DNA of 64,000 bases from Hyphomicrobiales bacterium (GCA_017305665.1 JAFKKH010000008.1:1-64000); one strand, 5' to 3'. Positions 1-8,194 are shown, numbered from the stretch's first letter. The notes: generated from the sequence alone by a model not told the origin. Numbers and translations: made by a program.

Positions 1-693
1 ATCGATTTCAGTTCCTGGCACAGCGTGCTGGCGACATTGGTCGGCCTCGCGCTGATCACCTTCATCGGCGTCGGCATCCGCCTGCTGGTGATGGCCACCA
101 TCCAGCAGCGCCGCGAACGCATGAACCGCCAGATCAACGAACGCCTGCGCACGCTGATCGCGGCCTACAAGGTGCTGGGCGGCTCGTTCACCGGCGAACT
201 GACCGTCGACCCGACGCACTTGCGCGATCTGAACCGGCGCAGCGAACCCGCCGCCGAGGGCGAGACCGCCGTGACGATCGAGACAGCCGCCGAGGGCACC
301 GGGCGATCGGATCGCGCGCGGCGCATTCGGGACGCGGTCGAGGCGGCGCTGTCGGATATCATGCTGCTCGGCACCGAAACGCATGTTCGTCTCGCCGAGC
401 GCGCCGCGCGCGAACTGGTCGCCGGACGCCCGGTCCATACCCACGAGCTCGTGGTGTCGCTACGCGATTTCATTCGCGTCGCGCTCGATCTCGATCCGGT
501 CCCAGCCGACCTTGCGATCCCGATGCAGGGCCCGGCGCGCCCGTCGAACGCATCCGGACGCGGCAAGGGCGAGCGTGGCAAGGATGGCAGTCAGAAAGGC
601 GGCGGTGGCGGCGGCATGGGGATGGGCGGTGGAATGGGTGGAGGGTTCGGCGCAGGCAGCGACGAGGACACCGCGTCCGATCACCACAGCTAA
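1..693 (+). CDS. Hypothetical membrane-anchored protein, 5' end outside window
   Basis: The frame is open from base 1, so the start probably lies upstream; a GTG at 25 is possible but has no Shine-Dalgarno sequence. The visible part has one hydrophobic segment (about residues 9-33 of the frame), then a basic, Arg-rich helical cytoplasmic region of about 140 residues, and a very Gly/Met-rich low-complexity tail just before the stop. I do not recognise a family. The layout, one membrane anchor with a charged helical domain, suggests an inner-membrane protein facing the cytoplasm. The Gly-rich tail is probably disordered. Function unknown. Confidence 0.6.
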   Translation: MDFSSWHSVLATLVGLALITFIGVGIRLLVMATIQQRRERMNRQINERLRTLIAAYKVLGGSFTGELTVDPTHLRDLNRRSEPAAEGETAVTIETAAEGTGRSDRARRIRDAVEAALSDIMLLGTETHVRLAERAARELVAGRPVHTHELVVSLRDFIRVALDLDPVPADLAIPMQGPARPSNASGRGKGERGKDGSQKGGGGGGMGMGGGMGGGFGAGSDEDTASDHHS

Positions 694-823
694 AAGTCAC
701 CCGGCAAACCTGCGCAGCTACGGTGCTCTTTTCAATGCATTCAATGCAGCCGCGCACCTGCGGGACTTGCACCATTCCCCTCGCCCGATACTGTGCGCGC
801 GGTCTTTTGAAAAGGGGTTACCC

Positions 824-2125
824 ATGAGCATGTCCCGCATTACCGCACAGGTAGTCGCCGTGGTCGGCGGCGCGGCGCTCAGGGTTCGCCGGTTGCGCGA
901 TGCCGAGCCTGTGCCGGCCTGGGGTGGCACGCCGCTCATTCCCGAAGCGAAGCCGCAGGGCAAGCTGCCCACCTTGAAGATGCCGACCGCGCAGGGCTGG
1001 AGCGCCGGACAGAAGCCGGCGACGGCACCGGGACTGAAAGTAAACGCGTTCGCCACCGGACTGAAGCATCCGCGCTGGATCCAGGTGATGCCGAACGGTG
1101 ACGTCCTGATCGCCGAAGCGAACCAGGTGACGAGCCGCGTCACGAGCCTGTTCAGCTACGCGATGCATGCGACGATGCGGCGGGCCGCCGCGCTTGGGAT
1201 CAGCGCCAACCGCATCACCCTGCTGCGTGATCGGGATGGCGACGGCGTCGCGGAGATGCAGCAGCCGTTCATGGAAGATCTGAACCAGCCGTTCGGCATG
1301 GCGCTGGTCGGCGACACCTTCTATGTCGGCAACACCGATGGCGTGGTGGCATTTCCCTATACACCGGGCGCCGACCGCATCACCGCACCGGGACGCAAGT
1401 TGATCACCTTCAAACCCGCCGGTCACTGGACCCGCAGCCTGCTGCCGAGCCCCGACGGCAAAAAACTCTATGCCGGTGTCGGATCGCTCACCAACATCGC
1501 CGAGAACGGCATGGAGGTCGAGGACGGCCGCGCCGCCATCTACGAACTCGACCTCGCCAACGGCACCAGCCGCATCTTCGCCTCCGGACTGCGCAATCCG
1601 GTAGGGCTCGCATGGGAGCCGAACACCGGCGCGCTCTGGACCGTCGTCAACGAGCGCGACGGACTCGGTGACGAAACGCCGCCGGATTATCTGACGTCGG
1701 TGCAGGACGGCGGCTTCTACGGCTGGCCTTATTGCTACTGGGATCGCGTCGTCGACGATCGCGTGCCGCAGGATGCTGCACTGGTTGGCCGCGCGATCAC
1801 GCCTGACTATGCGCTCGGCGGCCACACGGCTTCTCTTGGTTTGTGCTGGATGCCGGTCGGAACGCTGCCCGGCTTTCCGGACGGGATGGTGATCGGCCAG
1901 CACGGCTCGTGGAATCGCAGCACGCTCAGCGGCTACAAGGTAGCGTTCGTTCCGTTCGAGAACGGCCGTCCCTCCGGCCCGCCGCGCGACATCCTGTCGG
2001 GCTTCCTGGCACCCGACGAGCGCGCCTCCTACGGGCGGCCCGTCGGCGTCGCGCTCGGTCCCGACCGCTCGCTGCTGGTGGCCGACGATGTCGGCGACGT
2101 GATCTGGCGCGTCACCGGCGTGTAG
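824..2125 (+). CDS. Sorbosone dehydrogenase family / PQQ-type sugar dehydrogenase beta-propeller protein
   Basis: A 433-residue protein with the repeating blades of the soluble glucose/sorbosone dehydrogenase family: a GLKHPRWIQV-type strand with NGDVLIAEA at about residues 80-100, GLRNPVGLAWEP near residue 260, and a C-terminal RPVGVALGPDRSLLVADD blade. The family oxidises sugars or aldoses in the periplasm with bound PQQ; the true substrate cannot be read from sequence. The ATG at 824 follows AAAGGGG. The N-terminus is odd: a hydrophobic start is cut off by an Arg-rich stretch (residues 20-26), while another frame there reads as a lipoprotein signal (see findings). The last 14 nt overlap the convergent ROK kinase gene. 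Confidence 0.85.
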   Translation: MSMSRITAQVVAVVGGAALRVRRLRDAEPVPAWGGTPLIPEAKPQGKLPTLKMPTAQGWSAGQKPATAPGLKVNAFATGLKHPRWIQVMPNGDVLIAEANQVTSRVTSLFSYAMHATMRRAAALGISANRITLLRDRDGDGVAEMQQPFMEDLNQPFGMALVGDTFYVGNTDGVVAFPYTPGADRITAPGRKLITFKPAGHWTRSLLPSPDGKKLYAGVGSLTNIAENGMEVEDGRAAIYELDLANGTSRIFASGLRNPVGLAWEPNTGALWTVVNERDGLGDETPPDYLTSVQDGGFYGWPYCYWDRVVDDRVPQDAALVGRAITPDYALGGHTASLGLCWMPVGTLPGFPDGMVIGQHGSWNRSTLSGYKVAFVPFENGRPSGPPRDILSGFLAPDERASYGRPVGVALGPDRSLLVADDVGDVIWRVTGV

Positions 2126-2816
2126 ATCCGGCGACCCGTCCCTTCCACAGCCTGAAGCCACCGGCGAACGCATCGGCGTTGTCGCCGCGGCGGCATTTCG
2201 GCGGCAGCCTGCCGAGCCGTTCGACGTTACCGCCACCGAGCAGCACATAGTCGGGCTCAAGCGCAGCAGTCAGTTGCTTGACGATGTCGGCGACGTGCTT
2301 GCGCCATTTTCCAGTGCCGAGCCGCTTTCGTCCGGCCTCGCCGGCATAGTCTTCGTAAGTCTTGTTCTTGCGATATGGCAGGTGGCCCAATTCCATCGGC
2401 TCAAGCTCGCCATCGACAATCATGGCGGAGCCGAGGCCGGTGCCGAGCCCCAGAAACAACATACGACCGCTCTGGTAGCCACCGAGCGCCTGCATCAACG
2501 CATCGTTGACGACCCTGGTCGGCTTGCCGAAGGCTTTTCGGAAATCAAACCCCTTCCAGCCCTTGCCGAGATTGAAGGGCTCGCGTAGCGGGCGATTGCC
2601 CGCGACAGGCCCGGGATAGCCGATGGAGATCGCGTCAAAGGACCAGTCCTTCGTCAGCGCCTTCACCTTACGCACCATCTCCTTCGCCGAAAGATCAGAG
2701 CCGGACTCGAATTCGCGTTTGGTGCGGCCAGTGCTGGTCAGGACCTTGACGTGAGATCCGCCGACGTCGATCGCAAGGATGACACGGGCCTTCGCCTTTT
2801 TATGCTTGGTCGTCAT
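2112..2816 (-). CDS. ROK family kinase, polyphosphate-glucokinase-like
   Basis: A 234-residue sugar-kinase-fold protein. It has the N-terminal phosphate loop DVGGS at residues 17-21, VVND with the likely catalytic Asp105, the second phosphate loop GTGLGSA at 125-131, and an ELGH motif at 142-145. The short length, the absence of the usual zinc-binding CxCGxxGC block of ROK repressors, and a KWRKHVADIV stretch near residue 170 resemble polyphosphate glucokinases, which phosphorylate glucose from polyphosphate or ATP. Substrate choice is inference. The start is the ATG preceding a Lys-rich N-terminus. The 3' end overlaps the convergent sorbosone dehydrogenase gene by 14 nt. ppk and ppx are in the same window, about 26 kb away. 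Confidence 0.8.
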   Translation of the reverse strand: MTTKHKKAKARVILAIDVGGSHVKVLTSTGRTKREFESGSDLSAKEMVRKVKALTKDWSFDAISIGYPGPVAGNRPLREPFNLGKGWKGFDFRKAFGKPTRVVNDALMQALGGYQSGRMLFLGLGTGLGSAMIVDGELEPMELGHLPYRKNKTYEDYAGEAGRKRLGTGKWRKHVADIVKQLTAALEPDYVLLGGGNVERLGRLPPKCRRGDNADAFAGGFRLWKGRVAGSTRR

Positions 2817-3050
2817 GCTACCGTTTGCTTTGGGGGACGGAAGAATCGGCCCGCGGACGCGGACCAGTCGATGTTAACGCCTCCGATCATGGAAAGCTCC
2901 AGCTCACCGGACACAATTTGGAGAGCATCTCGATCACAAAGCGGGCGCACTATTCGCTGGTCAGGCAATTGCCTTCCGGCCTATTTAACTCCAGTCGAAC
3001 TCGCGCCGCGGCGATTGTGCAACACAACGCGGCATCAACAGGAGGGGCGT

Positions 3051-3266
3051 ATGTCCGCAGCCGATATCGCAAACCGCCATTTCACCGCGGCGATGGACGA
3101 GGCGAAAACAACCGGGCAGGACAACGAAAGTGTCTGCCGCTCGCTGCTGAACCTCGTCGTTGCGAAGTATCTCGAGACACGCTCGGTGGACGACGTGCGT
3201 TCGGAGTTGAACTTCCTCGCCGACAACTGCGATCCCGATGCGGATTTCGCCTTCATGCGTCCTTGA
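3051..3266 (+). CDS. Conserved small hypothetical protein (71 aa)
   Basis: The ATG at 3051 lies just behind a strong AGGAGGGG ribosome site, which fixes the start and supports real translation. The 71-residue product is acidic, predicted mainly helical, with no signal peptide or membrane segment. Its C-terminus is Asp-rich (NCDPDADFAF). I do not recognise a domain. It sits alone between a ROK kinase and a convergent FMN reductase gene that ends 35 bp downstream. Confidence 0.75.
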   Translation: MSAADIANRHFTAAMDEAKTTGQDNESVCRSLLNLVVAKYLETRSVDDVRSELNFLADNCDPDADFAFMRP

Positions 3267-3300
3267 GACGGACGGGCTTGGTCGCACTTACCGCGACGTC

Positions 3301-3891
3301 TCAATACGGCGGCTTCCGCTTCGCACGCTGCACCTTCGCGGCTTCGGCCCACCACAAAAGATCGTCCGCGAAACGCGGGAAAGCACGCTCGAGCGCCTTG
3401 CCGCCCTCGCCGGTCGGCTTTCCGTCGGTATCAAGAGAGTGTCCGATCTGACCAACCGCGAGGCTCGACGAGGTCACCACCATGCCCATCTCGCTCAGCG
3501 TTCCGTGCCAGGCCAGTGCAGCGCGGGTACCGGCGAAACGGCCGGCCGAATAGCTTGCGATCGCCGCCGGGCGCCAGAACCACTCCTCCAGAAAATGATC
3601 GGTGAGGTTTTTCAGGCCGGGCTGAATGCCCCAATTATATTCGCCGGTAACGAACACGAAGCCGTCGGCTGCGATGATCTTCTGCGCCAAGTCTTCCAGC
3701 GCCGCGGGTGCAGCTCCTTTCGGATGCTCCTTGTACATCCGATCGAGCATCGGAAGATCGATGGCTCTGGCATCGATCAGTTCGACATACGCCCCTCGCG
3801 CCCTCAATCCGGCAACGACAAAATCCGCCAGGCGTATCCCCATGCGATCCGAGCGATAGGAGCCGTAAAAGACAAGAATCCGGTCAGTCAT
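3301..3891 (-). CDS. NADPH-dependent FMN reductase family protein
   Basis: A 196-residue flavodoxin-fold protein. The phosphate-binding loop of the FMN site is the GSYRSDRMG stretch at residues 10-18, and the family's GEYNWGIQPGLKN loop lies near residues 83-95, where the isoalloxazine ring is held. Members transfer electrons from NAD(P)H to FMN, quinones, azo dyes or chromate; which applies here is unknown. It is cytoplasmic and single-gene, facing a small hypothetical gene downstream and divergent from the YghU gene upstream (125 bp between starts). Confidence 0.88.
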   Translation of the reverse strand: MTDRILVFYGSYRSDRMGIRLADFVVAGLRARGAYVELIDARAIDLPMLDRMYKEHPKGAAPAALEDLAQKIIAADGFVFVTGEYNWGIQPGLKNLTDHFLEEWFWRPAAIASYSAGRFAGTRAALAWHGTLSEMGMVVTSSSLAVGQIGHSLDTDGKPTGEGGKALERAFPRFADDLLWWAEAAKVQRAKRKPPY

Positions 3892-4016
3892 GCGAAACTC
3901 TATCGGCCTGCCGCAAGCCTAACGTCCTCACCTCCGCGCGCAAGCAGCGCTTGCAGGCCACCTCGGTCGCGCCTAACTAACGTCGATAGCCTTCCCTGAT
4001 CCTCCCGGAGTTTCCC

Positions 4017-4892
4017 ATGACCGACGCCCCCTACACGCCGCCCAAAGTCTGGACCTGGGACAAGGAGAACGGCGGCAAATTCGCCTCGATCAACCGGCCG
4101 ATCGCGGGCAGCACGCATGAGAAAGTTCTGCCTGTCGGCAAGCATCCCTTCCAGCTCTATTCGCTGGCGACGCCAAACGGCCAGAAGGTCACGATTATGT
4201 TCGAGGAGCTGCTTGCGCTCGGCCACAAGGGCGCCGAGTACGATGCGTGGCTGATCAAGATCGGCGACGGCGAACAGTTCGGCTCAGGCTTCGTGGAAGT
4301 CAATCCGAACTCGAAAATTCCGGCGCTGCTTGATCGCTCGGGGCCGCAGCCGATCCGGGTGTTCGAGTCCGGCGCGATCCTTCTGCATCTCGCCGAAAAA
4401 TTCGGCGAATTGATTCCGAGAACCCCGACAGGTCGCGCCGAGTGTCTGTCATGGCTGTTCTGGCAGATGGGCAGCGCGCCCTATCTCGGCGGCGGCTTCG
4501 GCCATTTCTACGCCTACGCGCCGGAGAAGTTCGAATACGCCATCAACCGTTTTTCCATGGAAGTGAAGCGGCAGATGGATGTGCTGGACCGCCGCCTCGC
4601 CGACAGCGAATATCTCGCAGGCAAGGACTACACGATCGCCGATATCGCGGTGTGGCCGTGGTACGGCGGACTGGCGAAGGGCCTGCTCTATGGCGAGAGC
4701 GGCACCTTCCTCGATGTGCAGAGCTACAAGAACGTGCAGCGCTGGACCGCTGCGATCGGCGCGCGGCCTGCGGTGAAGCGCGGCCGTATCGTCAACCGCG
4801 TCTCCGGCGACCCCGCAAGCCAGCTTCACGAGCGTCACGATGCCGGCGATTTCGATACGAAGACCCAGGACAAGCTGACGGCGAAGACGTGA
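4017..4892 (+). CDS. yghU: YghU-type glutathione S-transferase / disulfide-bond oxidoreductase
   Basis: A 291-residue protein with a long N-terminal extension, a thioredoxin-like GST domain (about residues 45-135, with the ATPNGQKV active-site region and the NPNSKIPAL cis-Pro strand, then ESGAILLHLAE), and an all-helical C-terminal domain with the ADIAVWPWYG motif near 208. This layout is that of E. coli YghU, which binds two glutathione molecules and reduces disulfides. The ATG at 4017 follows CCGGAG with 6 nt spacing. It is monocistronic and cytoplasmic. Confidence 0.9.
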   Translation: MTDAPYTPPKVWTWDKENGGKFASINRPIAGSTHEKVLPVGKHPFQLYSLATPNGQKVTIMFEELLALGHKGAEYDAWLIKIGDGEQFGSGFVEVNPNSKIPALLDRSGPQPIRVFESGAILLHLAEKFGELIPRTPTGRAECLSWLFWQMGSAPYLGGGFGHFYAYAPEKFEYAINRFSMEVKRQMDVLDRRLADSEYLAGKDYTIADIAVWPWYGGLAKGLLYGESGTFLDVQSYKNVQRWTAAIGARPAVKRGRIVNRVSGDPASQLHERHDAGDFDTKTQDKLTAKT

Positions 4893-4898
4893 GCTTGT

Positions 4899-5204
4899 TC
4901 AGGCGGTCATGTCGGTCACCATTCCCTTCGGCGCCGTGCCTGTGCCGTTTTCGGTCTGCTGCTTGATCATCTGCTGAATCTTCTCGACGACCTTCTGCTG
5001 GTCCTGCGGACTCATCGCCTTGAAATCGTCTTCGGATAGGCCGAGTTGCTTCAGCATGGAATCGAACAGCCGCTGCGCCGGAGTCATCTCGGCGTATTTC
5101 AGAAACTGCTGCTCGACCGAATTGGATTTGTTCTTGACGGCGAGGTTGCTCGACGCCGGAAGCGGCGCCGTCGTCATCGACGCGGGTATGGACAAACCGG
5201 ACAT
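4899..5204 (-). CDS. Conserved hypothetical protein (101 aa)
   Basis: Two ATGs (5210 and 5204) compete. The GGAGGAGG site abuts the first and stands 6 nt from the second, so I chose 5204. The product has a low-complexity N-terminus, then a helical region with PAQRLFDSMLKQLGLSEDD and a Gln-rich QQKVVEKIQQMIKQQ helix at about residues 65-85. No signal peptide or membrane segment is visible. I do not recognise a named domain; similar short proteins are common in Bradyrhizobium relatives. The 3' end is 6 bp from the stop of the convergent yghU. Confidence 0.75.
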   Translation of the reverse strand: MSGLSIPASMTTAPLPASSNLAVKNKSNSVEQQFLKYAEMTPAQRLFDSMLKQLGLSEDDFKAMSPQDQQKVVEKIQQMIKQQTENGTGTAPKGMVTDMTA

Positions 5205-5294
5205 GCACATCCTCCTCCGAGGATAAGCAGCAAATGCCGTGCCATTCACCGCGCCGAGAAGGCGCAATTATTTCAGGACGTTGCCGGCATATCT

Positions 5295-5344
5295 AAAAAC
5301 AATGCCCGGCAATCGTGACCCTCACGGGACGAAATTGCCGGGCA
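5295..5344 (-). terminator. Rho-independent terminator of the hydroxybutyryl-CoA dehydrogenase gene
   Basis: A perfect 11-bp stem (5303-5313 with 5334-5344) encloses a smaller palindrome (CGTGA at 5314-5318 with TCACG at 5322-5326). On the minus strand the hairpin runs into TTGTTTTT (5302-5295), 29 bp past the stop of the dehydrogenase gene. Confidence 0.8.
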
Positions 5345-5372
5345 AACGTCGCATTCAGGATCGCGCGTGTCG

Positions 5373-6227
5373 TCAGGCTTTGCCGTAGTCGTAGAACCCG
5401 CGGCCGCTCTTGCGGCCGAGGTGGCCCGCGTCCACCATTTCTTTCAGGAGCGGCGCCGGGCGATATTTCGGATCGTTGAATCCGGTGTAGAAAACCTCCA
5501 TCACCGACAGCATGGTGTCGAGGCCGATGAGATCGGCGAGCGCCAGCGGACCGATCGGATGATTGCAGCCGAGTTTCATGCCGGCATCGATTTCCTCGGC
5601 GGTTGCGATCCCCTCCTGAAGCGCGAACACCGCCTCGTTGATCATCGGGCACAGGATGCGGTTGACGGCGAAGCCCGGGCTGTTGCGCGCCGTGATCGCC
5701 ACCTTGCCGACGCGCTTTGCGAACGCTTCCGCCTTGGCGTGGGTGTCGTCGGAGGTCTGCAGGCCGCGGATCAATTCCAGCAGCGCCATCACAGGCACCG
5801 GATTGAAGAAATGCATGCCGATGAAACGGTCGGGCCGATCGGTCGCGGTCGCGAGCTTGGTGATCGAGATAGACGAGGTGTTGGTGGCGATCAGCGCCTG
5901 CGGCCGCAGAATCGAGCAAACCTCTTTCAGAATTTTGAGTTTCAGATCCTCGTTCTCGGTTGCCGCCTCGATCACGAGATCGCAGGTCGACAACTTGGCG
6001 CGGTCGGTGGTGCCGGTGATGCGCGCAATCGCAGCATTGCGATCGGCATCACTCATCTTTTCCTTCTTGACGAGACGATCGAGGCTGCCGGTGACGGTCG
6101 CAAGCCCCCGCGCCACGGCGGCGTCGGAAATGTCCACCATCACCACCGGCAGGCCCGCGGCGGCACAAATCTGGGCGATGCCGTTACCCATGGTGCCAGC
6201 GCCGATAATTCCAACCGTTTCGATCAT
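5373..6227 (-). CDS. 3-hydroxybutyryl-CoA dehydrogenase
   Basis: A 284-residue NAD-dependent dehydrogenase that interconverts 3-hydroxybutyryl-CoA and acetoacetyl-CoA in fatty acid, PHB or butanoate metabolism. The Rossmann GAGTMG motif is at residues 9-14, the catalytic HFFNPVPVMALLE segment near 140, and the dimerising C-terminal domain has the family's DAGMKLGCNHPIGPLALADLIGLD-like run. Length matches HbdA/PaaH. I placed the start at 6227 because AAAGGA lies 9 nt upstream, while the earlier in-frame ATG at 6245 has no usable site. It is single-gene and ends in a strong terminator. Confidence 0.93.
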   Translation of the reverse strand: MIETVGIIGAGTMGNGIAQICAAAGLPVVMVDISDAAVARGLATVTGSLDRLVKKEKMSDADRNAAIARITGTTDRAKLSTCDLVIEAATENEDLKLKILKEVCSILRPQALIATNTSSISITKLATATDRPDRFIGMHFFNPVPVMALLELIRGLQTSDDTHAKAEAFAKRVGKVAITARNSPGFAVNRILCPMINEAVFALQEGIATAEEIDAGMKLGCNHPIGPLALADLIGLDTMLSVMEVFYTGFNDPKYRPAPLLKEMVDAGHLGRKSGRGFYDYGKA

Positions 6228-6348
6228 GTCAAAGTGTCCTTTCATCTCCCGCCTGCGCCATCAGGCGCGTTTCCCGCCCCTTTTGGCAGGCCGGAAGGAT
6301 CGCCGCAATTGCTTTGAACCGGCATGGCCGACGCGGTCAGCGACCACC

Positions 6349-6379
6349 AAAAAAGCCCTGCCGTCACCGGCAGGGCTTT
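6349..6379 (-). terminator. Rho-independent terminator of the PsiF gene
   Basis: A 10-bp GC-rich perfect stem (6354-6363 with 6368-6377) has a TCAC loop. On the minus strand it is followed by six T residues (6354-6349), 26 bp beyond the PsiF stop codon. Confidence 0.85.
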
Positions 6380-6404
6380 CATCTTGAGGGTAAGAACGAG
6401 CGTC

Positions 6405-6626
6405 TCAGCCCTTCATGCACTTGTCGACCGAGCTTTTCTTGGCGGCACCCGCCAGCGGCTTGCCGTCGGCGCTCTTGGCGTGATCTTCACAGCATTTCTT
6501 CATGAAGCTGGCCTTGGCAGCACCGGCCAACGGCTTGCCGTCAGCACTGACAGCGTTGCACGACTGTGCAAATGCGGGACCGGCAGCAAACATACCGAGG
6601 ACGGCGAGAACGGAAAGAACCTTCAT
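6405..6626 (-). CDS. PsiF family periplasmic repeat protein
   Basis: A 73-residue protein with a clear cleavable signal peptide (residues 1-20, ending AGPAFA) and two tandem PsiF repeats, each with ADGKPLAGAAK followed by a Lys/Cys-containing helix end. The E. coli relative PsiF is induced by phosphate starvation; its function is unknown. The ATG at 6626 follows GGGAG with 6 nt spacing, so the in-frame upstream ATG is not needed. The DNA of the two repeats is also visibly similar, pointing to internal duplication. It has its own terminator. Confidence 0.88.
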   Translation of the reverse strand: MKVLSVLAVLGMFAAGPAFAQSCNAVSADGKPLAGAAKASFMKKCCEDHAKSADGKPLAGAAKKSSVDKCMKG

Positions 6627-6772
6627 GGGAGACTCCCTTCGGAAAAGTGACACCGACAGCCTATCGGAACCGGCGGAACTGACAATGCCTCGTCACCACA
6701 GCGGAATGCTGAAAAGCCTGTTGACACGGCAACGACAGCCACCGGAACCAAACGCTGGTCCAGTCCGTCGGT

Positions 6773-6922
6773 TCAGTGCCGCTTGAAGTATTGAACCTCG
6801 CGTTCATGCTTTTCGGCCGCCGCGCGCGATCTAAACGTCCCGAGATTGCGGCGCCTGCCGGTCTTCGGATTCACCTTGCGCGAATACAGCCGGTATTCGC
6901 CCGACTTCAATTTCCGGATCAT
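6773..6922 (-). CDS. Small basic hypothetical protein (49 aa)
   Basis: The 49-residue reading frame starts with MIRKLKSGEY and ends with FKRH before TGA at 6775-6773. It is very basic, with a beta-strand-like start containing YRLYSRKV and an RRRNLGTF turn, then a helix with AAAEKHEREVQY. I recall similar short proteins in Rhizobiales, and the sequence is well formed. The basic strand-plus-helix layout could bind nucleic acid, but that is inference. The upstream ribosome site is weak. Confidence 0.65.
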   Translation of the reverse strand: MIRKLKSGEYRLYSRKVNPKTGRRRNLGTFRSRAAAEKHEREVQYFKRH

Positions 6923-7032
6923 GTCGATGCCTCGCCTTGATCCGGGCAACCATCGCAGGGTCCACGAGTTCCAAACGAACCTTCAATGTCGCGAGGCGTT
7001 AACGCATCCCGTTCCCACGAAGGAGAATAACC

Positions 7033-7266
7033 ATGCTCAACACGTCGCAAATCAAGGAGCACATGGACGTCGTCGCATCCGACGGAAAGAAGGTCGGTAA
7101 GGTCGACCACATCGAGGGGGCGGACAAGATCAAGCTCGCCAAGTCCGACTCGCCCGACGGCAAGCACCATCTCGTTCCGGTCGGCTGGATCGATCACATC
7201 GATCAGCAGGTGCATCTCAACAGGGCCGCGTCGGACGTTCAGAAAAACTGGAGCGTCGCGGCCTAG
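7033..7266 (+). CDS. DUF2171 domain protein
   Basis: A 77-residue cytoplasmic protein of the DUF2171 / PRC-barrel-like type: MDVVASDGKKVGKVDHIEG at residues 11-29 is the family start, followed by beta-strands with HHLVPVGWIDHID. Function of the family is unknown; members are often stress-associated in alphaproteobacteria. The ATG follows AAGGAG with good spacing. The stop is 47 bp from the stop of the convergent GrlR-like gene, with a GC-rich hairpin between them. Confidence 0.85.
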   Translation: MLNTSQIKEHMDVVASDGKKVGKVDHIEGADKIKLAKSDSPDGKHHLVPVGWIDHIDQQVHLNRAASDVQKNWSVAA

Positions 7267-7304
7267 ACGACACCAGATCCATAATTCGCAGGAAGACTGA
7301 TCGC

Positions 7305-7326
7305 GCGCCGGGCTCACGCCCGGCGC
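7305..7326. terminator. GC-rich hairpin between convergent genes
   Basis: A perfect 9-bp stem (7305-7313 with 7318-7326) with a TCAC loop lies at the 3' ends of the DUF2171 and GrlR-like genes; the right arm is inside the last codons of the latter. There is no T-run, so a terminator role is inference. Confidence 0.45.
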
Positions 7327-8018
7327 ATCAGCTTCAAGGTCGCCGTGAGCCGCACGCTGCGCTTGCCGACCAGCGCGATGGCTTCAAGCTCTGCGCCGTC
7401 GCTCGTGCAAGTCCCGGAAAATCCGATACCGACTTCATGGCCGCCGAAGACCGGATTCTCGCTTACCGCCGGCGTGTGTTCCTGATTGAGAATCTGGCCC
7501 TTCCAGCGGCCGTCCGCCGAGGTGTACGTGCCGAGGTAATAGAACGACGCGTCGCCGCCGAGGATCCGGCCATCATGCAGCAGCATGACCCCGTTCAGTC
7601 CGCCCTCGACACCATCGAGCATCTTGATGTGGATCGAGTAAAGCCCGTTGACGATACCGCCCTCGCCCATCGCACCGGCGATCGGCATGATCTCGTCGTC
7701 GATCGGCGTCATCACCGAGCGAAAGACCGAGCCCGCCAGTTCGATGATGGAGCCCTCGAAGTGGAGAATTTCGCCGTCAGCCCTGCCCCTGGCCCGCAGC
7801 GTGGCATCGTCGGTCCCCGCCAGAGAACGATAGTTCGGATCGTCGTTATGACGCACCGTCTTGACCTCGGTGGTGAACACACCATCGGATTCTTCATAGG
7901 TGCCGATATGCGCGAACGCCGAGTTGCCGCCGAGCATCTTTCCGCCGTGCATGTACATCACGCTGCGACCAGGCGCCCCGTTCAACTCGAAACGAACCTT
8001 GTAAAATCCCTTCAACAT
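7314..8018 (-). CDS. Tandem GrlR-like domain protein
   Basis: A 234-residue protein made of two copies of a GrlR-like beta-barrel domain. The first starts with GFYKVRFEL and has MHGGKMLGGNSAFAHIGTY; the second, from about residue 122, has NGLYSIHIKMLDG, a GRILGGDASFYYLGTY strand pair, and ends with GKRSVRLTATLKL. GrlR of enteropathogenic E. coli holds back the type III secretion activator GrlA; no type III genes are visible here, so the role is open. The second domain closely resembles the single-domain protein at 9680-10024. Start is the ATG at 8018, since the next codon upstream is TTG and the site is a G-rich GGGGG. Confidence 0.75.
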   Translation of the reverse strand: MLKGFYKVRFELNGAPGRSVMYMHGGKMLGGNSAFAHIGTYEESDGVFTTEVKTVRHNDDPNYRSLAGTDDATLRARGRADGEILHFEGSIIELAGSVFRSVMTPIDDEIMPIAGAMGEGGIVNGLYSIHIKMLDGVEGGLNGVMLLHDGRILGGDASFYYLGTYTSADGRWKGQILNQEHTPAVSENPVFGGHEVGIGFSGTCTSDGAELEAIALVGKRSVRLTATLKLMRRA

Positions 8019-8097
8019 CAACCCCCAAGCGCCAAGCAGGATACTGCGCTATACTTGATCTCTCCGACAAGTTGATTGCAGGATTGCAGCCATTCCA

Positions 8098-8180
8098 TCT
8101 AGTGGAATGAATTTGACATCCGCGCCCCATCTCTCGCCGCACGTCCCGGACGTGAATGTCAAATTCAAAACCCCACTAGA
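8098..8180. repeat. Inverted repeat 1 of a related pair
   Basis: The left arm (8098-8124) begins TCTAGTGG and contains TGAATTTGACAT. The right arm (about 8152-8180) is its reverse complement, with a 3-nt length difference after the TCTAGTGG end. The spacer is about 30 bp. It is a non-coding palindrome between the GrlR-like and SDR genes, and its sequence is related to the next repeat. Confidence 0.75.
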
Positions 8181-8194
8181 AGCTCATATTTGCC

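Noticed and set aside
818-2260. Long open frame opposite the sorbosone dehydrogenase gene
   Set aside because: Antisense shadow of a recognisable beta-propeller gene, with no ribosome site.
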